DNA of 64,000 nucleotides from Streptomyces bicolor (GTDB lineage: Bacteria > Actinomycetota > Actinomycetes > Streptomycetales > Streptomycetaceae), in assembly GCF_000719285.1 (NCBI RefSeq), contig NZ_JOFS01000003.1:1-64000 (forward strand), in the 5' to 3' direction. Numbering within the stretch: the first letter of the stretch is position 1; every line of letters begins with the position of its first letter. The position numbers and the translations under genes were made by a program. Below the pieces are notes generated by a model. It was not told the origin of the DNA and did no database searches. It saw nothing but the letters and a program-made list of their open reading frames with translations. Below are positions 16,249 to 24,063 of the stretch, one piece after another.

Positions 16249-17043
16249 ATGATGCGAACCAATGGGTATCTCCTGGACAACCGGCAGGCCGAGGCGGACG
16301 AGCAATGCGACGCACTGGGCCCTCTCTTCGATCCCACGACGTTCCGTTACCTCGAAGGGTTCGGCATCGGACCCGGCTGGCGCTGCTGGGAAGTGGGCGC
16401 CGGCGGCACGTCGGTGGTCTCCTGGCTGGCCAAGAAGGTCGGCCCGACCGGAAAGGTGGTCGCGACCGACCTCGACACCTCACGGCTCGCCCCGGCCGCG
16501 CGCCATCCGGTGGAGGTCCGCGTGCACGACGTGGGCGCCGAGGAGCCGCCGGGGGAGGAGTACGACTTGGTGCACGCCCGGGTGGTCCTCTCTTATGTAC
16601 CGGACCGCGAAAGGGCGTTGAGGTCCATGATCAAGGCCCTGCGCCCTGGTGGCCGGCTCCTGGTCGAGGACGCCGACCCCGTCCTGCAGCCCCTGCTCTG
16701 CCCCGACGAGTACGGCCCCGAACAGCAACTGGCCAATCGTCTCCGCGACGGCGTCCGCGCCCTTCTCGCCGAGCGTGGCGCCGACCTCTCCTTCGGCCGC
16801 AGACTCCCGCGCCTGCTCCGCGCGGCCGGACTGCGCCGGGTGGTTGCCGACGCGTACTTCCCGCTCTCCTCGCCCGCCTGCGCCGCCCTGGAGTCCGCCA
16901 CCATCCGTGAGAACCGCGACCAGCTCGTCACCGCGGGCCTCGCGACCGACCACGACATCGACCGCCACCTCGACAACATCACCACCGGCGGCCTGGACCT
17001 TGCCGCGAGCCCGATGATCTCGGCGTGGGGGCGCAAGGCGTAG
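16249..17043 (+). CDS. class I SAM-dependent methyltransferase
   Basis: A 264-residue methyltransferase. Motif I is WEVGAGGTSVVSWLA near residues 41-55, followed by the acidic strand VVATDLDTSRLAP, motif IV YDLVHARVVLSYVPDR near 105 and the post-motif LRPGGRLLVEDADP near 135. ATG 16249 (two consecutive ATGs) is chosen because the conserved YLLDNRQAEAD segment follows at once; upstream sequence in the 16114 ORF is not family-like. No clear Shine-Dalgarno is seen. It is divergent from corA. The substrate is unknown; the fold resembles small-molecule methyltransferases of the Methyltransf_11/25 type. Confidence 0.83.
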   Translation: MMRTNGYLLDNRQAEADEQCDALGPLFDPTTFRYLEGFGIGPGWRCWEVGAGGTSVVSWLAKKVGPTGKVVATDLDTSRLAPAARHPVEVRVHDVGAEEPPGEEYDLVHARVVLSYVPDRERALRSMIKALRPGGRLLVEDADPVLQPLLCPDEYGPEQQLANRLRDGVRALLAERGADLSFGRRLPRLLRAAGLRRVVADAYFPLSSPACAALESATIRENRDQLVTAGLATDHDIDRHLDNITTGGLDLAASPMISAWGRKA

Positions 17044-17088
17044 CCAGGGAGCGCGCACGGTGGAGGCAACTCGCCGTACGAGCGGCCG

Positions 17089-18159
17089 TCACCCCAGCCG
17101 TGGCGGCCTCCCTCCCACCCGCTCCACCGCCAGCGCCCCCGCCCGGCACCCCTCCCGAGCCGCGGCTTCCGGTACGGCGCCGGAGAGGAGAGTCGCGAGG
17201 AAGGCGCCGGTGAAGGCATCGCCCGCACCCGTCGTGTCCTTCGGCGTGGCCGGTACGGCGGAGACGCGGGCGCTCACGGTGCCCGACCGGGCGACCAGGG
17301 CGCCGTGAGCGCCCTGCTTGGCCACCACCAGCGGGACATGACGGCTCAACTTGGCCGCCGCGTCCGCCCCATCGGGCAGCCCAGTGAGCAGGCACGCCTC
17401 GTCGCGGCTGGGCAACAGGACGTCCACGCCCTCCACCAACGCCAGAAAACGGCCGACGCCGAGATCTGCGAGGAACCCCGCCGACGCCGGATCCAGGCTC
17501 ACCGGCACGCCACGCGCGCGTGCCGACTCCAGAGCCACCGCCACGAGCGCCCGGCCCTGCTCGGAGAACAACAGGTAGCCCGAGAGGTGCAGTCGGGCGA
17601 CACCGTCGAGCACCGCGTCCGACCAGTCACCGGGCTCGAGCCGCAGTGACGCGCCGCTGTCGGTGAGGAACGTGCGCTCGGCGGCGGCCCCGGTGTCGAC
17701 CAGGCAGATCACCGTCCCGGTCGGCGCGTGCGGATCCACGACGAGGCAGGGCCGTACTCCGCCGGCGGCCAACTCGCGCTCGTGCCATGCGGCCGTGTCC
17801 GCGCCGACCCGCCCCAGCAACCGCACATCCGCACAGCCCCAATGGGCGGCCCAGCAGGCCACATTGGCGCCCGCGCCGCCCGGCACCGTCCGGATGGCCG
17901 CAGCCGTGTCCGTGCCCGAGGCGAGCGGTCCCCGGTGCCGGGCGATGACGTCCGTCACCACGTCCCCGACGACCAGCAGGGCGCCGCCGTGGGACCCACT
18001 GTCGGCCGGTGCGCCCCCCGAACCGGCGGTCCCCGTCCCGCCACCGGCGGGCTCGTGCGCCGCTGCCTCGTTCCCCGGCTCGTGACCACGCGGCGCCTCG
18101 TTCCCCGGCTCGCGACCGAGCGCCTCGCTCCCGGTCCCGTGTGCCCCCGTCCCGGTCAC
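17089..18159 (-). CDS. PfkB-family carbohydrate kinase, probable pseudouridine kinase
   Basis: A 356-residue ribokinase-family enzyme. After a 55-residue low-complexity N-terminus (EPGNEA units repeated) the core begins at LLVVGDVVTDV, with PGGAGANVACWAAHWG, LDPASAGFLADLG and the C-terminal PfkB signature DTTGAGDAFTGAFL near residue 318. The gene starts 7 nt after the psuG stop at GTG 18159, so it is the second gene of a psuG-kinase operon. That pairing suggests pseudouridine to pseudouridine 5'-phosphate phosphorylation, by analogy with psuK-psuG. The function is inferred from context; the fold alone does not prove the substrate. The extended N-terminus is unusual for the family. Confidence 0.85.
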   Translation of the reverse strand: MTGTGAHGTGSEALGREPGNEAPRGHEPGNEAAAHEPAGGGTGTAGSGGAPADSGSHGGALLVVGDVVTDVIARHRGPLASGTDTAAAIRTVPGGAGANVACWAAHWGCADVRLLGRVGADTAAWHERELAAGGVRPCLVVDPHAPTGTVICLVDTGAAAERTFLTDSGASLRLEPGDWSDAVLDGVARLHLSGYLLFSEQGRALVAVALESARARGVPVSLDPASAGFLADLGVGRFLALVEGVDVLLPSRDEACLLTGLPDGADAAAKLSRHVPLVVAKQGAHGALVARSGTVSARVSAVPATPKDTTGAGDAFTGAFLATLLSGAVPEAAAREGCRAGALAVERVGGRPPRLG

Positions 18160-18166
18160 GTCCCGC

Positions 18167-19075
18167 TCACGCCCCGGTCCAGGCTGCCGCGATCCGACCC
18201 GCCAGCCGTACATTGCCGCGCACCGCCGCGAGATTGGCGCTCAGCGAGGCACCGTCCGTGTGCCGTACCAAGTAGTCCAGCAGGAACGGAGTGACCGCCT
18301 GACCGGTGACGCCCCGCTCCTCGCACGCGTGCAGCGCGTCGGCGAGTACACGCGCGTGCAGTTCGGGATCGAGCTGCTCCTCCTCCGGCACCGGGTTGGC
18401 GACGATCAGCGCCGACTCGGGCCCGTCGAGCGTGTCCTGAGCGCGCATCACCTCGGCCACCTCCTGCGGCGACTGCAGCGTCCAGTCCACGGGATGGCCC
18501 GAGTCGGAGAGGTAGAAGCCGGGGAAGCGCTCCGTGCGGTAGCCGGCCACCGCGACACCCAGGGTCTCCAGTCGTTGCAGGGTCGCCGGGACATCGAGGA
18601 TCGACTTCACGCCGGCACACACCACCGTGATCCTCGTGCGCGCCAGGAGCCCCAGGTCGGCCGACTCGTCCTGCGTCACCGTCCACTCCCGGTGCACACC
18701 GCCGAGCCCACCCGTCGCGAACACCCGTACGCCGGCGAGGGCCGCGAGCAGAGCCGTCGCCGACACCGTGGTCGCTCCGCTCGCCCCGGAGGCCACCGCG
18801 AGCGGCAGATCCCGGTGGCCCAGCTTGCGGATCCCGTCCTCGTTCGCGACCCGCTCCAGCTGCTCCTTGTCCAGCCCGACATGGGGTCGGCCGTCCAGCA
18901 CGGCGATCGTCGCGGGAACGGCGCCTTCCCGCCGTACGACGTCCTCCAGCTCCAGCGCCACCTGCAGATTGCGCGGACGCGGCAACCCGTGCGCGATGAT
19001 CGTGGACTCCAGGGCCACCACGGGTTGACGCGCGTCGATCGCCCCCCGCACTTCTTCGGACACCACCAGCACCAC
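18167..19075 (-). CDS. psuG: pseudouridine-5'-phosphate glycosidase
   Basis: A 302-residue enzyme that splits pseudouridine 5'-phosphate to uracil and ribose 5-phosphate. Family motifs are VVALESTIIAHGLPRP near residue 18, GLDKEQLERVA, KLGHRDLP, GATTVSATALLAA, FATGGLGGVHREW and SILDVPATLQRLETLG. The GTG at 19075 lies 7 nt behind a strong AGGAGG and gives a protein close to the usual 305-315 residues; an ORF start at 19192 would add a non-homologous leader. It heads an operon with the PfkB kinase and together they form a pseudouridine salvage pathway. It is divergent from the VOC protein. Confidence 0.92.
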   Translation of the reverse strand: MVLVVSEEVRGAIDARQPVVALESTIIAHGLPRPRNLQVALELEDVVRREGAVPATIAVLDGRPHVGLDKEQLERVANEDGIRKLGHRDLPLAVASGASGATTVSATALLAALAGVRVFATGGLGGVHREWTVTQDESADLGLLARTRITVVCAGVKSILDVPATLQRLETLGVAVAGYRTERFPGFYLSDSGHPVDWTLQSPQEVAEVMRAQDTLDGPESALIVANPVPEEEQLDPELHARVLADALHACEERGVTGQAVTPFLLDYLVRHTDGASLSANLAAVRGNVRLAGRIAAAWTGA

Positions 19076-19173
19076 GCGCCTGCCTCCTGTCAGTCGGTCT
19101 TCCCTCATCTCTGGCGGTCGGCGCACCGGGTCAAACCCTTGCGGCCTGTGGGAGACGACACCAGCCTGGGGGC

Positions 19174-19602
19174 ATGACGGACAACACTGCACGTCTCGAC
19201 CATGTCGTCCTCTGGGTACGTGATCCGGTGGCGTCGGCCGACTTCTACGAGAAGGCGGTCGGCATGGAGCCGGTCAGGCTCTCCGAATACTCCGCGGGGG
19301 CGGTTCCGTTCCCCTCGGTGCGCCTCAACGCGGAGACGATCCTCGACCTCATGCCGCTCGCCATGGCGGAGCGGATGACGATGTTTCCCGGCGCCGCCGA
19401 CAGCTCCGGCCACCCGGTCAACCACGTCTGCCTGGCCCTGCCCGGAGACGACCTCGATGCCCTGCGGGCCCGCCTTGAGGAACGCGGCGCGCCCGTGTCG
19501 GACATCTCCCACGACTCCTTCGGCGCCCGCGGCAAGGCCAAGCGCAGCTTCTATTTCCGCGACCCCGACGGCAACGTGTTCGAGGCCCGGCACTACGACT
19601 AG
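19174..19602 (+). CDS. VOC/glyoxalase-family protein
   Basis: A 142-residue vicinal-oxygen-chelate protein with paired beta-alpha-beta-beta-beta modules. Visible features are LDHVVLWVRDPVASADFY at the N-terminus (metal-ligand His10 position), PVNHVCLALPGDDLDAL in the middle, and FYFRDPDGNVFEARHYD with the final Glu ligand. The family includes glyoxalases, fosfomycin-resistance proteins and dioxygenases; this sequence does not identify the substrate. ATG 19174 follows a G-rich ribosome site. A strong terminator lies directly downstream. Confidence 0.88.
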   Translation: MTDNTARLDHVVLWVRDPVASADFYEKAVGMEPVRLSEYSAGAVPFPSVRLNAETILDLMPLAMAERMTMFPGAADSSGHPVNHVCLALPGDDLDALRARLEERGAPVSDISHDSFGARGKAKRSFYFRDPDGNVFEARHYD

Positions 19603-19611
19603 GGAGCCGCG

Positions 19612-19641
19612 AAAGGGGGTCCGCGCGCGGGCCCCCTTTTT
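19612..19641 (+). terminator. rho-independent terminator after the VOC gene
   Basis: AAAGGGGGTCCGCG pairs with CGCGGGCCCCCTTT (one G-T pair) and is followed by TTTT, 10 bp past the VOC stop codon. It is a complete intrinsic terminator. Confidence 0.88.
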
Positions 19642-19952
19642 ACGGCTGGAGCCCCGGTCCAACTCGGCGCAGCCGCGCGGTGCATCCTCACTTCCGGCTG
19701 CCAGTCGGATGCCAGCGGTTGTGGGCACGCCGGAGTCTGCTACCGCCGCCGTTTCCCGGGCAGCCTTCGCGCGCGTCCCGAGAGAACCCGGCCGCGAACC
19801 GGCACGGCGACCAAGGCCGCGCCGGACGTGGGGCGGCCACGCTGTGTTCGCTGCCTGAACCCCACGCCCGTGCCTGCGCCGTACGAACGCCACGTGGGCG
19901 CCTCGATCACCTGGCTCGGCCACTCACCCACGAGTGACGGCCCGGCGCGACC
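19642..19952. other. gene-free stretch
   Basis: About 310 bp between the VOC terminator and the stop of the MFS gene. Short open frames on both strands (up to 85 codons) show no recognisable motif, and no repeat or promoter stands out. Confidence 0.4.
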
Positions 19953-21250
19953 TCAACCGTTCACCGAGACATCCCGCGCCCGCCGCCTGCCCCGCGTGAC
20001 CAGCGCCAGCGCCGCCAAGGGGACGAGCAGACACGCGGCCGTGAAGTTGAGCCAGGCGTAGCTCGCCTGGGCGACCACGAGCCCGGCGATCGCTCCGCCG
20101 ACGCCCGCGGAGGCGTTCATGATCAGGTCCGACAGCCCCTGGGCGGCGGCCCGCGCGGGCTGTGGCACGGAGTCCGTGAGCAGTGCGGAACCGGAGACGA
20201 GCCCCGCCGACCAGCCGAGCCCCAGCACGAACAGCCCCAAGGCCGTCTGCCCATGACTGCTGCCCGCCGTACCGGCGAGGAACACCGCGCATGCCAGCAG
20301 TCCCACGGCGAGCCCGATCCCCGACAGCCGCCCCAGCCGGTCCGCCAACCGCCCCATGAGCGGCGCGAACGCGTACATGCCCGCGATGTGCCCGCTGATG
20401 ACCAGCCCGATCAGGTCGATACCCGCGCCGTGGTGCGCGAGGTCGACCGGGGTCATCGACATCACCGAGACCATCGCCGTGTGCGCCACGGCGACCGTCA
20501 CCACCGCGAGCCGCGCCCGCGAAGAGGCGGCCACCGCGGCCAGCCCGGCGCGCAGCGAACGACCCGCGGGCGACTGCTCCTCGGCGGGCGCGAGCGCCCG
20601 CGCCGTCAGCAGCGGGTCCGGCCGCAGCAGCACGGCCACCACGACCGCGGATATCAGGAAGATCCCGGCCGCCCACAGGAACGGACCCGCCGCCGGGGGT
20701 ATCCCGAGACCCGTCACACTGCGGCCGGCGGGCGCGGCGATGTTCGGGCCGAGTACCGCGCCTATGGTCGTCGCCCACACGACGAGCGAGATGGCCCGGG
20801 CCCGCCGCTCCGGCTCGGCCAGATCGGCGGCCGCGAACCGCGCCTGCAGATTGCCGACGAGGCCGCGCCGAACGCGGCCATCCCGCACAGCAGCAGCGGA
20901 AAGCTCCCGACCCTGGCCGCGATCACCGTGACACCGGCGCCCACCGCCCCGATGAGATAGGCCAGCACCAGTCCGGGACGGCGCCCTCGCGCGGTCATCA
21001 GCGCGGCCAGCGGCATCGACAGCACCGCTGTACCGGCGACGGTCGCGGTGGGCGCGAGCCCGGACAAGGACTCGGCGCCACTGACTTCCGCGGCCAGCAC
21101 GGCCGCGAGCGCGATGCCGGTGGCGACACCCAGCCCGCCCAGGATCTGCGTCGCGATCAGCACGGCCGATATACGGCGCCGCAGGGCCGGCAACCGGTCG
21201 GGCGTGACGGTCGCGACGACCTGCCGCTCGACGGCGGTCACCGGGCGCAC
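19953..21250 (-). pseudogene. MFS transporter with a frameshift
   Basis: Two overlapping frames together give one 12-helix major facilitator. The N-terminal half (ATG 21250, about 130 residues) contains PLAALMTARGRRPGL and ends at LLLCGMAAFGAASSA. The C-terminal half resumes in another frame as NLQARFAAADLAEPERRARA and runs to 19953. The join lies near 20853-20860, where one missing base (GGCAAT in place of GGCCAAT) explains the shift. The rest, including PLMGRLADRLGRL and GLSDLIMNASAGVGGAIAGL, is intact. It is either a recently inactivated efflux pump or a sequencing error; the otherwise good conservation allows both. Substrate unknown. Confidence 0.8.
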
Positions 21251-21388
21251 CCGGCGTCCGCGTACAGGTGCGTGAAAAGTGTCCTCACAGGCGCAGTCTC
21301 CCCCTCTTGGCCCACCCGCCCAACCCGTGCGCCCCGCGCAGGCGACCGACGCAGAACGCTGCCGAACTCTCTGAGGCCCACACAGCCC

Positions 21389-21943
21389 TCAGAACAGCGG
21401 CTCCGGCAGCACCCCCTCCAGCGCGAGCAGCTTCCGCTTGGTCTCCAGGCCACCCCCGAATCCACCGATTCCGCCGTCGCTCTCGACGACCCGGTGACAG
21501 GGCACCACCACAGGCAGCGGATTGGCGCCCATCGCCATCCCCACCGCCTGCGCGGCACCCGGCTGCCCGACCCGCCCGGCCAGATCGCCGTACCCGACGA
21601 CGGTGCCGTACGGGACCCCGGAGGCCAGCTCGCGCAGCACCTCCCGGTTGAAGCCGGAGATGAGCGCCCAGTCCAGCGGCAGCTCGAAGTCGCGCCGCGT
21701 ACCCGCGAAGTACTGCTTCACCTGACGTATCGGCTCGGCCAGCAGTGGGGAGTCCGGCGCCTCGACCGGCTCGGTGCCCAGCCGGGACGCCAGTCGGCCG
21801 AGCGCCTTCTCACACACCTTCTCGGTGGCGTGGAAGACGACGCTGACCAGGCCGTCGCGGGTCGCGGCCAGCATCAGTGGACCGATGTCGGTACCGACGA
21901 CGGCCCACGCGACCTGCTGCTCGTACTGCCCATGGCTGTCCAT
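21389..21943 (-). CDS. ogt: methylated-DNA-protein-cysteine methyltransferase
   Basis: A 184-residue suicide alkyltransferase that removes O6-methyl from guanine. The active-site PCHRVV lies near residues 149-154, preceded by the helix-turn-helix with RELASGVPYGTVVGYGDLAG and AVGMAMGANPLP, and followed by GGFGGGLETKRKLLALEG. ATG 21943 lies 6 nt after the -10 of a DNA-damage-type promoter, so translation is probably leaderless. The gene overlaps the 3' end of the GDPD gene by 70 bp, which puts the ogt promoter inside the GDPD reading frame. Confidence 0.92.
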   Translation of the reverse strand: MDSHGQYEQQVAWAVVGTDIGPLMLAATRDGLVSVVFHATEKVCEKALGRLASRLGTEPVEAPDSPLLAEPIRQVKQYFAGTRRDFELPLDWALISGFNREVLRELASGVPYGTVVGYGDLAGRVGQPGAAQAVGMAMGANPLPVVVPCHRVVESDGGIGGFGGGLETKRKLLALEGVLPEPLF

Positions 21944-22878
21944 GCGCCCACCGTACGACCCGCCACTGACAACGCCACGGGAGCGGACGTGCGCTCCTGC
22001 GCGGGCCCCGCATCCTCGGACACGGCGTCCCGCACCACGTCGGGATTGTTGGTGATGATGCCGTCGACGCCGTACCCGGCGACCAGCCGGGCGGTGTCCG
22101 CGTCGTTCACGGTCCACGTGAAGACCTCCAGCGGCCTGCCGTGCGGTCCCGTGAACGCGTGGACGGAGGCGACATAGCTCCGGGAGATGGAGCCGTACGA
22201 GGGGTTGATCTGGTCGGCGAAGGTCGCGTAACCGGCGAGGTCGGCCGTGGGTGGCGTCCCGAGGAAGCCGGTCTTGACCGCCGGCTTCAGCTTGTGGACG
22301 GTCCGTGTGCTGTCGACGCTGAAGCTCTGCACGATCAACCGGCCCGCGAGGTGGTGCGGATCAAGCCAACCCGCCTTGTCCAGCACTTTGAGGGTCTGTC
22401 GCTCGATGCCCGGGTACAGATCGGGATTCTTGATCTCCAGGAGCAGGTTCTGGTGGTGAAGTTCCACGCGGTCCATGAACTGCTCCAGCGTCGGCACGCG
22501 CGCGTCCGCGTACACGGGGCTGAACCAGCCGCCCGCGTCCAGGCGGGCGATCTCGGCGGCGGTGAAGTCCTTCACCTTCCAGGGCGCCCGGTCGGGGAAG
22601 ACCTGTTCCACATCGGTCGTGCGCTTCAGGTTGTCGTCGTGCAGGACGACCAGCTTGCCGTCCTTCGTGCGCTGGACGTCGTTCTCCACCCAGCTGATGC
22701 CCAGTTCAGCGGCCTTGTCGACGGCTGCCAGCGTGTTCTCGGGGGCGTAGGCGGAGGCCCCCCGGTGGGCGATGACCGTGGGCGGCTCGGCGCCGGCCCG
22801 GGCGTCGGAGCCGGGGAGCAGAAGAGCGGCGGTCCCCAGGAGCGCGGTCGTCGTGGCGACTACAGCGCGCGCGTGCAT
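21874..22878 (-). CDS. secreted glycerophosphodiester phosphodiesterase
   Basis: A 334-residue enzyme that hydrolyses glycerophosphodiesters to glycerol 3-phosphate and an alcohol. A signal peptide (MHARAVVATTTALLGTAALLLP, cleavage probably near ARA-GAEPP) leads to the catalytic AHRGASAYAPENT near residue 36, ENDVQRTKDGKLVVLHDD near 64 and LLLEIKNP near 145. GAGGAG lies 5 nt before ATG 22878. The family domain ends at about ITNNPDVVRDAV. The last 45 residues have no domain character and run through the ogt promoter and start, overlapping that gene by 70 bp, so the natural stop codon was probably lost. Confidence 0.87.
   Translation of the reverse strand: MHARAVVATTTALLGTAALLLPGSDARAGAEPPTVIAHRGASAYAPENTLAAVDKAAELGISWVENDVQRTKDGKLVVLHDDNLKRTTDVEQVFPDRAPWKVKDFTAAEIARLDAGGWFSPVYADARVPTLEQFMDRVELHHQNLLLEIKNPDLYPGIERQTLKVLDKAGWLDPHHLAGRLIVQSFSVDSTRTVHKLKPAVKTGFLGTPPTADLAGYATFADQINPSYGSISRSYVASVHAFTGPHGRPLEVFTWTVNDADTARLVAGYGVDGIITNNPDVVRDAVSEDAGPAQERTSAPVALSVAGRTVGAWTAMGSTSSRSRGPSSVPTSVH
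21950..21972 (-). promoter_or_regulatory. RecA-NDp/PafBC-type promoter of ogt
   Basis: On the minus strand TTGTCAGTG, 8 nt, then TACGGT: a perfect match to TTGTCRGTG-N8-TAnnnT. The -10 ends 6 nt before the ATG. The element and its flanks are identical over 28 bp to the uvrB promoter. Confidence 0.88.
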
Positions 22879-23156
22879 GCGTACTCCTCGCGTCGAACGA
22901 TCACGGACAGCTCAACTGTGACAGCAGAGGGTCAACGGCGAAGGAGTACAGAATGGCCACAGATTGAATGGAGTTGCCCAGGCCCGCTCACCCGTGCCGC
23001 ACAACTGGGGCAAGCCCGTGTTTCTTTGCCGGAAAATCGTTCGACCATTGCGGTGGGAGTTACTCTCTGCCTCAACCCTGACCGCTCGGGCGGTCGTGGG
23101 AGGGGGCGCATTTCACGGAGTTCCGGGACGTAAGAGGGCGGGAAGGGCAGCCGCGA

Positions 23157-24023
23157 ATGCAGGGCACGATCGACGGTTTCAGCTACGGACTCGTCACACC
23201 GCTGGTGGCCTACCTCATGGCCTGCCTCGGCGGTGCCCTCGGCCTGCGCTGCACCACCAGATCGATGCTCGTCTCGCACTCCTGGCGCCCCGGCTGGCTC
23301 GCCCTGGGATCGGCGGCCATCGGCTCCGGCATCTGGACCATGCACTTCGTCGCGATGATGGGGTTCACGGTCGAGGAGACACCCATCCACTACGACAAAC
23401 CGATGACGTTCGCCAGCCTGGCCGTCGCCATCGTCATGGTGGGTATCGGGATCTTCATCGTCGGCTACAAGGGGGCCAGCGGAACGGCCCTGTTCACCGG
23501 CGGCACCATCACCGGCCTGGGCATCGCCTCGATGCACTACCTCGGCATGGCCGGTATGCAGCTGAACGGCAAGCTCGAGTACAACACCTTCACCGTCGCC
23601 GTCTCCGTCGTGATAGCGATGGTGGCGGCCACGGCCGCCCTGTGGGCAGCCGGGCAGGTCAGAGGATTCCTGTGGAGCGTGGGCGCGAGCCTCGTCATGG
23701 GCCTGGCCGTCAGCGGCATGCACTACACGGGCATGGCCGCCCTCAGCGTGCATCTCCACGGCACTGAGTCCGCCTCGCAGGGCGACTCACCCGCCTCCCT
23801 GCTCGCGCCGATGCTGGTCGGCCCGCTCGCCTTCCTCCTCCTCGCGGGCGCCGTCGTGCTGTTCGACCCGAAGATGGTCATGGGGAAACCCACCGGGGCC
23901 CCCGTCGAGCACAAGCCGGGCGTCCCGGCCCACGCCACCGTCCCGCACCCGACCCGCCGCCCCCCGCTGCGGCCGCGCCGCGCGCAGGGGCACCGAAGCT
24001 CCCGAACCCCGCAAAACCACTGA
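23157..24023 (+). CDS. MHYT-domain integral membrane sensor
   Basis: A 288-residue protein with seven predicted membrane helices and the three MHYT-type motifs: TMHFVAMM near residue 61, [10 protein letters not shown] near 125 and [10 protein letters not shown] near 189. The His/Met motifs are thought to bind copper and sense O2, CO or NO. Unlike signalling MHYT proteins it has no GGDEF, EAL or kinase domain; the last 50 residues are a basic Pro/Arg-rich tail ([13 protein letters not shown]). ATG 23157 has a GAAGGG ribosome site. It precedes uvrB by 40 bp, but the uvrB promoter lies in that gap. Confidence 0.87.
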   Translation: MQGTIDGFSYGLVTPLVAYLMACLGGALGLRCTTRSMLVSHSWRPGWLALGSAAIGSGIWTMHFVAMMGFTVEETPIHYDKPMTFASLAVAIVMVGIGIFIVGYKGASGTALFTGGTITGLGIASMHYLGMAGMQLNGKLEYNTFTVAVSVVIAMVAATAALWAAGQVRGFLWSVGASLVMGLAVSGMHYTGMAALSVHLHGTESASQGDSPASLLAPMLVGPLAFLLLAGAVVLFDPKMVMGKPTGAPVEHKPGVPAHATVPHPTRRPPLRPRRAQGHRSSRTPQNH

Positions 24024-24033
24024 TCGGACCGCG

Positions 24034-24056
24034 TTGTCAGTGGCGGGTCGTACGGT
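24034..24056 (+). promoter_or_regulatory. RecA-NDp/PafBC-type promoter of uvrB
   Basis: TTGTCAGTG-N8-TACGGT, a perfect consensus match. The ATG of uvrB begins 7 nt after the -10, predicting a leaderless or near-leaderless mRNA. It matches the ogt promoter over 28 bp. Confidence 0.9.
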
Positions 24057-24063
24057 GGATTCC

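Noticed and set aside
22960..23156. Imperfect inverted repeat TTGCCCAG...CTGGGGCAA upstream of the MHYT gene
   Set aside because: One base is unpaired and the 23-nt loop is GC-rich; too weak to call a regulatory site.
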